Below, one piece after another: positions 36,548-45,215 of a DNA stretch of 64,000 nucleotides. The stretch's first letter is position 1, and every line of letters begins with the position of its first letter. A program made the position numbers and the translations under genes. Location: contig OY970196.1 in the NCBI GenBank assembly GCA_963708205.1, forward strand, positions 620,001 to 684,000, written 5' to 3'. Under the pieces are notes generated by a model. It was given only the letters and a program-made list of their open reading frames with translations. It had not been told where the DNA came from and did not search any database. Source of the stretch: CAVYTF01 sp963708205. GTDB taxonomy: Bacteria > Bacteroidota > Bacteroidia > Chitinophagales > Chitinophagaceae.

Positions 36548-36736
36548 GCCGCATGGCTTAAAGTTTAAGCCATCTGGCTTAAGTTTTAAGCCGTTTGGCT
36601 TAGAGTTCAAGCCGTTTGGCTTAAGATTCAAACCGTATGGCTTAGGTTTCAAGCCGTATGGCTTAGGTTTCAAGCCGCGTGGCTTAAGGTTCAAGCCGTG
36701 TGGCTTAGGTTTCAAGCCGTGCGGCGTTAGACCTCA
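36548..36736. repeat. 21-bp tandem hairpin repeat, nine units, between gltB and gltD
   Basis: Nine head-to-tail units of exactly 21 bases, starting at 36548, 36569, 36590, 36611, 36632, 36653, 36674, 36695 and 36716 (the last one degenerate). The consensus is GCCGTATGGCTTAGGTTTCAA. Across unit borders GGCTT and AAGCC are complementary, in places extended to GGCTTAAA-G-TTTAAGCC (36555-36571), so the array can form a row of short hairpins in DNA or RNA. It fills most of the 298-base gltB-gltD gap. Because 21 is a multiple of three, both strands are open; I do not think it codes. Confidence 0.92.
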
Positions 36737-36769
36737 GCCATTACAATTTCCCAAAAAATCAGTTTCTTT

Positions 36770-39700
36770 CTATTTCTCCTTTGTAGCTGCAGTCATTTTT
36801 TTTGCCATTGCTTTTTTATAATCTTTTGGAAATACTTTTATGAACCGCCCAAGCTGGTTCTCAAAATCTTCCAGTAAAAATTTAGCAACGGCACTATTGG
36901 TTAAGTTAAAATATTTTGTAATCATTTCATACAAAAGAAAAATATCTTCTTCATCCGGTTTTTCCAGGTCAACCATTTCTTTATTGCAGAGTTCGCTAAA
37001 ATTATTTTGGGTATCATACACATACGCAATTCCGCCGCTCATTCCCGCCGCAAAATTTCGTCCTGCGTTTCCAAGAACTACCGCAATACCACCAGTCATG
37101 TATTCGCAACCATGATCGCCAACGCCTTCTACTACCACGTTTGCGCCAGAATTGCGCACACAAAAGCGCTCGCCGGCTTTACCGCGAATATATGCTTCAC
37201 CCGAAGTGGCACCATACAGCGCAACATTGCCGATAATAATATTTTGTTCGGGAATAAAAGAAGCATTTTGAGCTGGATAAACGATCAATTTTGCGCCGCT
37301 TAAACCCTTGCCAAAATAATCATTTGCATCTCCTTCAAGTTCTAAAGTCACTCCCTTTACGCTGAATGCTCCGAAGCTCTGACCTGCAGTTCCATTGAAT
37401 TTGAAGTGTATCGTATCCTGCGGCAATCCTCCGCTTTTATATATTTTAGTTATTTCATTTGAAAGAAGTGTTCCGGTGGTTCTATCTGTATTTTTTATCT
37501 TGAATGATGCATACGTTTTTTCTTTTTTGTGTAAAGAATTTTTTGCCGCATCAAGTAATTTCCAATCAAGAATATCATTCAATTCATGATCCTGTTCTTC
37601 CTGTTTATACAATCCTGTGCCTTCATTTTTTTCTTTAAATAAAATGGGTGAAAGATCAAGCGCATTATATTTCCACTGCGAAATATTTTCTCGCACTTCT
37701 AAAAAATCAGATTGTCCGATCATTTCATTAACTGTTCTAAAACCAAGCTCAGCCATGATTTCACGTAACTCCTGCACTAAAAATTTAAAGAGATTAATTA
37801 CATGCTCTGCTTTTCCTGTAAAGCGTTTCCGTAAAGTTTCATCTTGCGTTGCAACGCCAACCGGGCAAGTATTCAGATGACATTTGCGCATCATAATGCA
37901 ACCTTCAGTTATTAATGCAGCGGTTGCAACTCCCCACTCCTCTGCGCCCAGCAAAGCAGCGATAGCAATGTCTCTTCCTGTTTTTAATTGTCCGTCTGTT
38001 TGCACTACAACTCTGCTGCGCAATTTATTTTTCACCAGTGTTTGATGCGTTTCTGCAAGTCCCAATTCCCATGGCAATCCTGCATGTTTGATGGAACTGA
38101 TTGGTGATGCACCTGTGCCGCCGTCAAAGCCTGAGATCAGCACCACATCGGCTTTTGCTTTTACAACGCCGGCGGCAATTGTACCAACACCTGCCTTGGA
38201 AACAAGCTTCACATTAATGCGTGCATTTCTGTTTGCATTCTTCAGATCAAATATCAATTGCGCTAAATCTTCTATCGAATAAATATCGTGATGTGGTGGC
38301 GGAGAAATCAAACCAACACCGGGCGTTGCATGCCTTACTTTTCCAATCCACTCATCCACTTTATGTCCCGGCAATTGTCCGCCTTCACCGGGCTTGGCAC
38401 CCTGAGCCATTTTTATTTGCAATTCATTTGCCTCGGTTAAATATTGACTTGTTACTCCAAATCTTGCGCTCGCAACTTGCTTAATTGCAGAACGCATGTT
38501 ATCTCCATTCTCCAAAAGCTGGTAACGAATTTCATCTTCTCCGCCTTCGCCTGTGTTGCTTTTGCCGCCAAGTTTATTCATCGCAATCGCAAGCGTAGTA
38601 TGGGCTTCCCACGAAATGGAACCAAAGCTCATTGCTCCGGTAGCAAAGCGTTTGTAAATATTTTCCGCAGGCTCTACTTCATCAATTGAAATAGAAGAAA
38701 GATTTTTTTTGAATTGAAATAAGCTGCGCAATGTGCATGCTTTTTCACTCTGATTATTTACAAGCTTTGAATATTTTTTAAAAATAGCATAATCATTCAT
38801 CCGCGTAGAATATTGCAGCAAATGAATTGTTTCGGGATTGAACAAATGAAATTCACCCTGCCTTTTCCACTGATAAATTCCACCTTGCGGCAACATGCTG
38901 AAAGGTTTTTCTTTTTTATTGAAAGCAACAAAATGTTTTGACAATGTTTCTCTTGCAATTTCATCCAAACCCATTCCTTCAATTCTTGAAACTGCGCCTG
39001 TAAAACAATTGTCAACAACATCTTTATTAATACCAATGATCTCAAAAATTTGTGCGCCCTGGTAAGATTGCAAAGTTGAAATTCCCATTTTTGAAAACAC
39101 TTTCAACAAGCCATCACAAACCGCTTTTACATAATTTTTTTTCAGATCTTCGGCATCAAGATCAGTTTTTATTTTACCACTCATTTTCATATCTCTGATA
39201 GTTGACAAAGCGAGATATGGATTAATGGCTGTTGCGCCAAAACCAATCAAACAGGCAAAATGATGCACTTCCCAAACATCGCCGGCTTCTACAACAATGC
39301 CCACTTGGCCGCGCATTCCTTTTCTTATTAAATGATGATGAACGGCAGACACTGCAAGCAATGTTGGAATAGGTGCATGCTCGCTGTCAATTGCTCTGTC
39401 GGTTAAAATGATTACTTCAAAGCCATCATTCACAGCATCTGACGCGTACCTGCAAAGCCGCTCCAGTCCTGATTTTAAGGAATTTGTTTTGCCATCAGCT
39501 TTAAAATAACATTGCAATGTTTTTGCCTGAAAAATTCCTGTATCAATGCTGCGCAATTTTTCCAGTTCATAATTATTTAAAACGGGATGCTTCAATGCAA
39601 CGGTATGACAAGCGATTGGATCTTCTTCTAATAAATTGCCAATATTTCCTACGAAAGTGGAAAGAGACATGACCATTTTTTCACGTATTGGATCTATTGG

Positions 39701-41293
39701 CGGATTAGTTACCTGCGCAAATAACTGTTTGAAATAACTGCTTAAATGTTGCGGCTCGTCACTAAGCACGGCAAGCGGAACATCACTGCCCATAGAGCCT
39801 ACAGGTTCTTTGCCGTCAACCGCCATTGGAGCAATAATGGTATTTAAATCTTCAGATGAATAACCAAAAGCTTTTTGATATTTTAAGATCTGATCGCTTT
39901 CGAGATGTGTGAACATAACTCTTGGCTCCGGCAATTCTTCGAGACGAATCTTATATTTATTTAACCATTCTGCATAAGGTTGTTGCGAGCAAATTTCTTT
40001 TTTTAATTCTTCATCACTAATTATTTTTCCATTTTCAATATCTACAACGAACATTTTTCCGGGTTGCAATCTTCCCTTTTCTTTTATAAGAGATTGATCG
40101 ATTGGAAGCACGCCTGTTTCAGATGCAAGTATCACACGATCATCTGTTGTAATGCAGTAACGGCAAGGCCTCAGGCCATTTCTATCAAGCGTAGCGCCAA
40201 TAATTTTTCCATCTGTAAAACAAATTGCAGCAGGTCCATCCCATGGTTCCATCATTGATGCATGATATTCATAAAATGCTTTTTTTACTGCATCCATTTT
40301 ATCATCGCCATCCCATGCTTCGGGAATAAGCATCATTAAAACATGCGGCAAAGACCTTCCGCAAAACGTTAATAATTCAATCATATTATCAAGACATGCG
40401 CTATCACTTTGTTTGGAACTGATCAAAGGCAATAACATGTCCATCTCTTCTTTTGAAAAATATGGAGAAGTAAAACTTTTTTCACTTGTATGAAGCCAGT
40501 TAAGATTGCCCTGCAATGTATTTATTTCTCCATTGTGCGCAATAAACCGAAATGGCTGCGCGAGTTTCCATGAAGGAAAAGTGTTGGTTGCAAAACGTGA
40601 ATGAACAAGCCCAAATGCAGATGTGACGCGACTATCAGAAAGGTCAGGAAAATAATTTCGAAGTTGAAGACTTGTAAGCTGACCTTTATATACCACCGTT
40701 TTATAGGAAAGCGATGCGATATAAAAACCAATATCATCTTTAGGAAGTGAGCTGTTAATTGTATGTGTTGCATAATTGCGCAACACAAATAATTTTCGTT
40801 CAAAGGAATCTGTGTCGCAAATAAAATCAGGAGATAAAATAAAAACCTGCTCGATCTCTGGCTCTACCGAAAGCGCTGTAAACCCGATGTTTTCAATATC
40901 TACAGGAACTTTACGATAAGCAAGAATTTGAAGATTTAATTTTTCTGCAGCGCGATTAAATATTTCACGGCATTGTTCACGCAACTTTATTTCTTTCGGA
41001 AAAAAAACTACACCAACACCATAACTTCCAAAAGCAGGAAGCTGCACACCAAGCTTTATACATTCATCAAAGAAAAATTCATGTGGTGTTTGAATGAGAA
41101 TACCTGCGCCATCACCAGTATTATTTTCGCAGCCGCATGCACCGCGATGTTCCATATTTTCTAAAACAGTTAATGCATCTGAAACAGTTTGATGCGATTT
41201 ATTTCCCTTTACGTTGGCAACGAAACCAATGCCGCAGGAATCATGTTCGAACGAACTATCATATAGACCATCTTGTTTATTTTTCGTAATCAT
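36770..41293 (-). CDS. gltB: Glutamate synthase large subunit
   Basis: 1507 residues from the ATG at 41293, which leaves a 19-residue propeptide before the catalytic Cys20 (HDSCGIGFVANV); the ATG at 41329 would lengthen it without support. Order: class II glutamine amidotransferase, central domain, FMN-binding synthase domain (SGFDGGTGASPISSIKHAGL), 3Fe-4S ligands in CIMMRKCHLNTCPVG, and the C-terminal GXGXG beta-helix domain. With GltD it makes two glutamates from glutamine and 2-oxoglutarate. Confidence 0.97.
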   Translation of the reverse strand: MITKNKQDGLYDSSFEHDSCGIGFVANVKGNKSHQTVSDALTVLENMEHRGACGCENNTGDGAGILIQTPHEFFFDECIKLGVQLPAFGSYGVGVVFFPKEIKLREQCREIFNRAAEKLNLQILAYRKVPVDIENIGFTALSVEPEIEQVFILSPDFICDTDSFERKLFVLRNYATHTINSSLPKDDIGFYIASLSYKTVVYKGQLTSLQLRNYFPDLSDSRVTSAFGLVHSRFATNTFPSWKLAQPFRFIAHNGEINTLQGNLNWLHTSEKSFTSPYFSKEEMDMLLPLISSKQSDSACLDNMIELLTFCGRSLPHVLMMLIPEAWDGDDKMDAVKKAFYEYHASMMEPWDGPAAICFTDGKIIGATLDRNGLRPCRYCITTDDRVILASETGVLPIDQSLIKEKGRLQPGKMFVVDIENGKIISDEELKKEICSQQPYAEWLNKYKIRLEELPEPRVMFTHLESDQILKYQKAFGYSSEDLNTIIAPMAVDGKEPVGSMGSDVPLAVLSDEPQHLSSYFKQLFAQVTNPPIDPIREKMVMSLSTFVGNIGNLLEEDPIACHTVALKHPVLNNYELEKLRSIDTGIFQAKTLQCYFKADGKTNSLKSGLERLCRYASDAVNDGFEVIILTDRAIDSEHAPIPTLLAVSAVHHHLIRKGMRGQVGIVVEAGDVWEVHHFACLIGFGATAINPYLALSTIRDMKMSGKIKTDLDAEDLKKNYVKAVCDGLLKVFSKMGISTLQSYQGAQIFEIIGINKDVVDNCFTGAVSRIEGMGLDEIARETLSKHFVAFNKKEKPFSMLPQGGIYQWKRQGEFHLFNPETIHLLQYSTRMNDYAIFKKYSKLVNNQSEKACTLRSLFQFKKNLSSISIDEVEPAENIYKRFATGAMSFGSISWEAHTTLAIAMNKLGGKSNTGEGGEDEIRYQLLENGDNMRSAIKQVASARFGVTSQYLTEANELQIKMAQGAKPGEGGQLPGHKVDEWIGKVRHATPGVGLISPPPHHDIYSIEDLAQLIFDLKNANRNARINVKLVSKAGVGTIAAGVVKAKADVVLISGFDGGTGASPISSIKHAGLPWELGLAETHQTLVKNKLRSRVVVQTDGQLKTGRDIAIAALLGAEEWGVATAALITEGCIMMRKCHLNTCPVGVATQDETLRKRFTGKAEHVINLFKFLVQELREIMAELGFRTVNEMIGQSDFLEVRENISQWKYNALDLSPILFKEKNEGTGLYKQEEQDHELNDILDWKLLDAAKNSLHKKEKTYASFKIKNTDRTTGTLLSNEITKIYKSGGLPQDTIHFKFNGTAGQSFGAFSVKGVTLELEGDANDYFGKGLSGAKLIVYPAQNASFIPEQNIIIGNVALYGATSGEAYIRGKAGERFCVRNSGANVVVEGVGDHGCEYMTGGIAVVLGNAGRNFAAGMSGGIAYVYDTQNNFSELCNKEMVDLEKPDEEDIFLLYEMITKYFNLTNSAVAKFLLEDFENQLGRFIKVFPKDYKKAMAKKMTAATKEK

Positions 41294-41396
41294 ATTTACT
41301 CTTAAAAATGAACAATTGATGGCAGGCAATCAACGTAAATTAATTTAAAATATAACTAACAAAAGATAGTTTTGAAAAAAATATTTCAGGTAATAA

Positions 41397-41936
41397 TTAA
41401 ATCTTTAAATCCTGTGCATAAATTACTTTTTTATGGTCTTTTAAATAAGCCAACCGCGGCTCTTTAAAAACCAATTCTTTTATTTGATAAGGAGGATAAA
41501 CGTAGCAACGGTAAGGGTTTGTATCATCATAATTCACAAACATCACCCATGCATTTTCATTATTCAAAATATTGTCTCTCCGAAATTTTCCGCATTGAAA
41601 TGTCCACGATAAAGAATATTTATTTGCATTGGTTTGCCGTTGTGTTTTTACCGCAACACCAATTTTATTTATCAGCAAATCATCAGCCCAGGATTTGTTT
41701 TCAATTGAATAAATTGTATAATCAGGACCTTCAACTTCTGCAAATTTTTCCATCACTTTTTTGCAGGCTTCTTCGCCAAGTTTACTTACAAAATGATCGT
41801 CTTTTATTTTTAAAACTTTAGTTTGATTTGAATCTGAATAATCAGTTGTGACAATAACTTTTTTTGCAAAATCCCACGCACGCAACACAATAGTTTTATC
41901 AAGATCAACTCGTTGAATGGTCGCAAAAAATTTCAT
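41397..41936 (-). CDS. Orphan protein of unknown function
   Basis: 179 residues, no signal peptide or membrane segment. I do not recognise the family. Visible pieces: an N-terminal alpha/beta part (MKFFATIQRVDLDKTIVL), a central SWADDLLINKIGVAVKTQ stretch, and a C-terminal part with many aromatic residues (RCYVYPPYQIKELVF). The D-x(n)-VAVKTQ run faintly recalls the core of PD-(D/E)xK nucleases, but the middle acidic residue is missing, so this is only a guess. It lies between gltB and ispE on the same strand. Confidence 0.7.
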   Translation of the reverse strand: MKFFATIQRVDLDKTIVLRAWDFAKKVIVTTDYSDSNQTKVLKIKDDHFVSKLGEEACKKVMEKFAEVEGPDYTIYSIENKSWADDLLINKIGVAVKTQRQTNANKYSLSWTFQCGKFRRDNILNNENAWVMFVNYDDTNPYRCYVYPPYQIKELVFKEPRLAYLKDHKKVIYAQDLKI

Positions 41937-41952
41937 GCTAAAAGCTTTTTGC

Positions 41953-42792
41953 TTAGTTTTTTATTTCGACTTCCTTTACAAAATATTCTTTTGGAAAAAT
42001 AGTATCAGTGATTTGTTTTCTAATATCAAAAATGCCGTAAACTGTGCTGCCGCTGCCACTCATTGAAGCATATAACGCCCCATGATTATAAAGTTGCTGT
42101 TTTATATTTTGCAATAAAGGATACTTTTCAAACACCGGTTTTTCAAAATCATTTATCAATTCGTCTCGCCATGTTTGTATCGGTTGCTGAATAATTTCAG
42201 TAATTTTTTTTGCAGCAGTTTTTGGAAGAATTTGTGTAAATGCCCACGCAGTATTTACATGAATATTTGGATTAACAACGACAATTTTATACCCAGCAAG
42301 ATTAAGTTTTATTTGATTTAAAATCTCTCCGCGGCTTTGTGCAAAACAAGGTTTATTTAAAATAAAAAAAGGGCAGTCGCTGCCAAGTTTTAAAGCATAA
42401 TTATAAAGTTGAGGCTCGGTAAGATTTAGTTGAAATTTTTTATTTAATAGTAATAAAGTAAAAGTGGCATTAGCGCTTCCGCCGCCAAGCCCTGCACCCA
42501 TTGGAATTGTTTTATGCAGATGAATTTTAACGGAGGCTAAATTTGGAAAATCTTTTTTTAAAAGATCATAAACTTTGAAGCAAAGATTACTTGTTTCATC
42601 AACCGTAAACTCTAAACCAGAATGTGTAAATTCAATTTCGGTTTGTTTATTATCTCCCTTTTTTTCAATAATTTCTATTGCATCAAAAAGTTGCAGCGGA
42701 AAAAAAACTGTTTCAATATTATGATATCCGTCTTGTCTTTTTTCAAGTATGTTTAAACCAAGATTTATTTTGCAGTTAGAAAAAAGAACCAT
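41953..42792 (-). CDS. ispE: 4-diphosphocytidyl-2-C-methyl-D-erythritol kinase
   Basis: 279 residues from the ATG at 42792 (MVLFSNCKINLGLNI), the usual start of IspE; the longer frame from 42828 overlaps the nuclease-gene gap and is not supported. GHMP-kinase motifs: KINLGLNI, the ATP loop PMGAGLGGGSANA, and SGSGSTVYGIF near the end. It catalyses the ATP-dependent step of the MEP route to isopentenyl diphosphate, so this organism makes isoprenoids by that route. It sits just after the DUF151 gene. Confidence 0.96.
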   Translation of the reverse strand: MVLFSNCKINLGLNILEKRQDGYHNIETVFFPLQLFDAIEIIEKKGDNKQTEIEFTHSGLEFTVDETSNLCFKVYDLLKKDFPNLASVKIHLHKTIPMGAGLGGGSANATFTLLLLNKKFQLNLTEPQLYNYALKLGSDCPFFILNKPCFAQSRGEILNQIKLNLAGYKIVVVNPNIHVNTAWAFTQILPKTAAKKITEIIQQPIQTWRDELINDFEKPVFEKYPLLQNIKQQLYNHGALYASMSGSGSTVYGIFDIRKQITDTIFPKEYFVKEVEIKN

Positions 42793-42835
42793 GATAGATT
42801 TTTTTAAACAATCAATAAAATCTATCAAAGAAAAT

Positions 42836-43420
42836 CTATTTTCTTTTATTTATTTCATCACGAATGGCTATTGCGCGAATATAATCTTCTTGCTCCAGCA
42901 CTTCATTCAAAAGTGTTTGTAATTCTTCAAGATTCATTTTACTCATATCTTCGCGCCTCGCATCATTTGTATCTTCAACAAGCACTTCTGTTTTTTTCTT
43001 TTTATTATTGTCTTCCATCAAAATTCCGGCGCTTTCCAAAATATTATCATAGGTAAAAATTGGACATCCAAAACGAACGGCTAAAGCGAGTGCATCGCTT
43101 GTGCGGCTATCAATTTCTACGGTGTCATGCTCGCTTACACAAATAAGTTTCGAATAAAAAATCCCTTCCTGCAAATCGTTAATAACAATTTCCATTAACT
43201 CAACATTAAAGGCATTCATAAAATTTTTCATTAAGTCGTGCGTAAGTGGACGACTTGGTTGCATTTTTTCTAAAGCAACTGCAATTGCCTGTGCTTCAAA
43301 ACCACCAATAACAATTGGCAACCGACGCAATCCATTAATTTCTCCCAGAACAACGGCGTAAGAATGTGTTTGCGTGATGCTATGAGACAACGCTACAATT
43401 TCCAATTCTATTTTTTTCAT
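42836..43420 (-). CDS. Bifunctional nuclease-family protein (DUF151) with UVR-like tail
   Basis: 194 residues. N-terminal DUF151 domain (about 1-135): LPIVIGGFEAQAIAVALE, RPLTHDLMKNFMNAFNV, EIDSRTSDALALAVRFGCPIF. After a charged linker (NNKKKKTEVLVED) a UVR-type helix hairpin follows (MNLEELQTLLNEVLEQEDYIRAIAIRDEIN), as in UvrB and McsA. Plant relatives cut RNA and DNA; the bacterial role is open. The combination is common in Bacteroidota. Confidence 0.92.
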   Translation of the reverse strand: MKKIELEIVALSHSITQTHSYAVVLGEINGLRRLPIVIGGFEAQAIAVALEKMQPSRPLTHDLMKNFMNAFNVELMEIVINDLQEGIFYSKLICVSEHDTVEIDSRTSDALALAVRFGCPIFTYDNILESAGILMEDNNKKKKTEVLVEDTNDARREDMSKMNLEELQTLLNEVLEQEDYIRAIAIRDEINKRK

Positions 43421-43469
43421 TGCGGCACGAAAATAAAGAAAAATGAAATGAGCCTATCTGCCGAAAACA

Positions 43470-43703
43470 TTATTTTTTAGAAGCAGATTTTTTCGCGGCA
43501 CTTTTCTTGGGTGCCTTTTTTTTACCTGCAGCCTTTTTAGGTACTTTGGCTCCTTCTTTTCTTGCTTCGGAAAGTCCGATCGCAATGGCTTGTTTAGGGT
43601 TTGTTACTTTCTTCTTACTTCTGCCGCTTTTCAATTTTCCCTGCTTCATTTCCTTCATGCTCTTCTCAACTTTTTCTCCGCTTTTTTTTGAATACTTTGC
43701 CAT
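43470..43703 (-). CDS. DUF6496 lysine-rich protein
   Basis: 77 residues. The N-terminal part (KVEKSMKEMKQGKLKSG, NPKQAIAIGLSEARKEG) matches DUF6496, and the C-terminus is a run of Lys, Ala and Pro like histone H1 or AlgP tails. It is probably nucleic-acid-binding; the family has no proven role. It is followed by about 260 bases without genes up to 43967. Confidence 0.82.
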   Translation of the reverse strand: MAKYSKKSGEKVEKSMKEMKQGKLKSGRSKKKVTNPKQAIAIGLSEARKEGAKVPKKAAGKKKAPKKSAAKKSASKK

Positions 43704-43966
43704 TTTTCAAAATTTAAAAGTTAAAAGAAAAGATGACTAAAAATTTATGCCAAAAAATGATTTTAAAAATTAATGAAAACAAATTCTTAAAAATATGGAT
43801 TTTGGTATAGAAATTGATAGAAAGCACAAAAAATAGTTTGGGATAAATTTTTCTTCATTGTATGGTAAAAATTACTCAAAAAATGTCTTTTCTGTATATT
43901 TTTTAAAAATTTTAAAGAAGATTTTGCTTGATTTCGATTATAAATTGCGTTATAAAATCCAATATC

Positions 43967-45049
43967 ATGAAATATTTTTTATTTGTTGCAGCCATATTTA
44001 TGGCTGGTTGTAAAGCTGATGTCATCACTCCACAAAAACCAAATTCTCTGCAAAATCAATCTGAAACCGCAGGAATGCCAGATATGTTTTCGCAGAAAGC
44101 CACATCACCAACTAATTTTGGTATTTATTTTAATGCAGATTCCTTTAAGCTTTGGGCTGGGCAGGCATTAGATGTTTCTTACCAACGCAATGCAGTAACT
44201 CTAAGTCAATATGGTGGTTTCGATAAGGTTTTTCTGGACATGACTAAAGCCAATTTTAGCTTACTGACAAATTTTAATTATTATCCAACTTCAAAAAAAA
44301 CACCTTTTGTAACTGATCTTACCGGATATAAATCAAAGCTTGATGAATATTTAACGCTTTATCAACCCCAAGTTGCTGTTATAGAAAATGAAGAAGAAAA
44401 TCAATCTTACCATACAGGTCCTGCCCAGAATTATATAAATGAGTTAAGTGCTGCAGTTCAAATAGCGCACAACCATAATGTACAAGTAACAAACGGTGGA
44501 CTTAATGCACAAACAGTAATTGACAATTTATACCGCGATTATTTAAAGCGTGGTTATCCTGACAGCGCAGCAACTCTTGCATCGCGAGCTATTCTTACAG
44601 GAAGAATAAGAGCTTTAAAAACTTATGGTATTAGTCCTGATCTTGATGCAACACTTGCATTCGACAGTACTCTTTTGGCGGCTTACACAAAGTTAAAAAT
44701 CGATTATGTAAATATTCATTTTTATGAGCCTATATTGTATAGGTGTACAGATACACCTCAAAACATAATTGATACAGTAGATCATGCAACACAAGACGTT
44801 TTAGTAGAAGTATCTAATTATTTAACCCGTATTACCGGTAAACCAGTAATTTGTAATGAAATGGGCCAGATAAATTCATCGCAAACCCTTGTTACCGGAA
44901 TGCTCAAAAATGCAATTGCTGCGAATTTGAAATATGTTATTTGGAATGATAGCCAAAAAACTAATGATGTTGGAACGGTGGGTTTAACAGTGGGACAAAC
45001 TGTAATGCCAAATGGTATTGCATTTAAAAATTTTGTTAGAAAGAATTGA
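43967..45049 (+). CDS. Lipoprotein with TIM-barrel, glycoside-hydrolase-like fold
   Basis: 360 residues from the ATG at 43967, which gives a signal peptide with lipobox FMAGC. The body alternates strands and helices: FGIYFNADSFKLWAG, KVFLDMTK, VAVIENEEENQ, VQVTNGGL, DYVNIHFYEP, PVICNEMGQ, LKYVIWNDS. Two glutamates end strands (VIENE and ICNE), like the acid/base and nucleophile of clan GH-A enzymes. I infer a glycoside-hydrolase-like protein on the cell surface, but cannot name a family. A strong terminator follows. Confidence 0.7.
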   Translation: MKYFLFVAAIFMAGCKADVITPQKPNSLQNQSETAGMPDMFSQKATSPTNFGIYFNADSFKLWAGQALDVSYQRNAVTLSQYGGFDKVFLDMTKANFSLLTNFNYYPTSKKTPFVTDLTGYKSKLDEYLTLYQPQVAVIENEEENQSYHTGPAQNYINELSAAVQIAHNHNVQVTNGGLNAQTVIDNLYRDYLKRGYPDSAATLASRAILTGRIRALKTYGISPDLDATLAFDSTLLAAYTKLKIDYVNIHFYEPILYRCTDTPQNIIDTVDHATQDVLVEVSNYLTRITGKPVICNEMGQINSSQTLVTGMLKNAIAANLKYVIWNDSQKTNDVGTVGLTVGQTVMPNGIAFKNFVRKN

Positions 45050-45098
45050 TAATCTTTAATTAGATAAGCTGCAATTTTCTATTTTATCTTTCAATATA

Positions 45099-45145
45099 AC
45101 TTTATAAAAAAGGATATCTTAAAATGATATCCTTTTTTATAAAGT
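45099..45145. terminator. Bidirectional terminator with 20-bp perfect stem
   Basis: 20 bases at 45099-45118 pair perfectly with 45126-45145 around a 7-base loop. The core GGATATC / GATATCC is flanked by A and T runs so that both strands end in T-rich tails. It separates the convergent lipoprotein (+) and adhesin (-) genes. Confidence 0.9.
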
Positions 45146-45215
45146 TGGCAATGCTTATTTAATCTGAAGAAATCTTTTTGTCTACTTGTATTTAGTATTT
45201 GCTTTATAATCAAAA

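Noticed and set aside
36501..36821. KPxGL-type repeat proteins open on both strands of the gltB-gltD gap
   Set aside because: Both strands being open follows from a 21-bp period; the plus frame also runs into the antisense of gltB. The repeat pairing explains the sequence better than coding.
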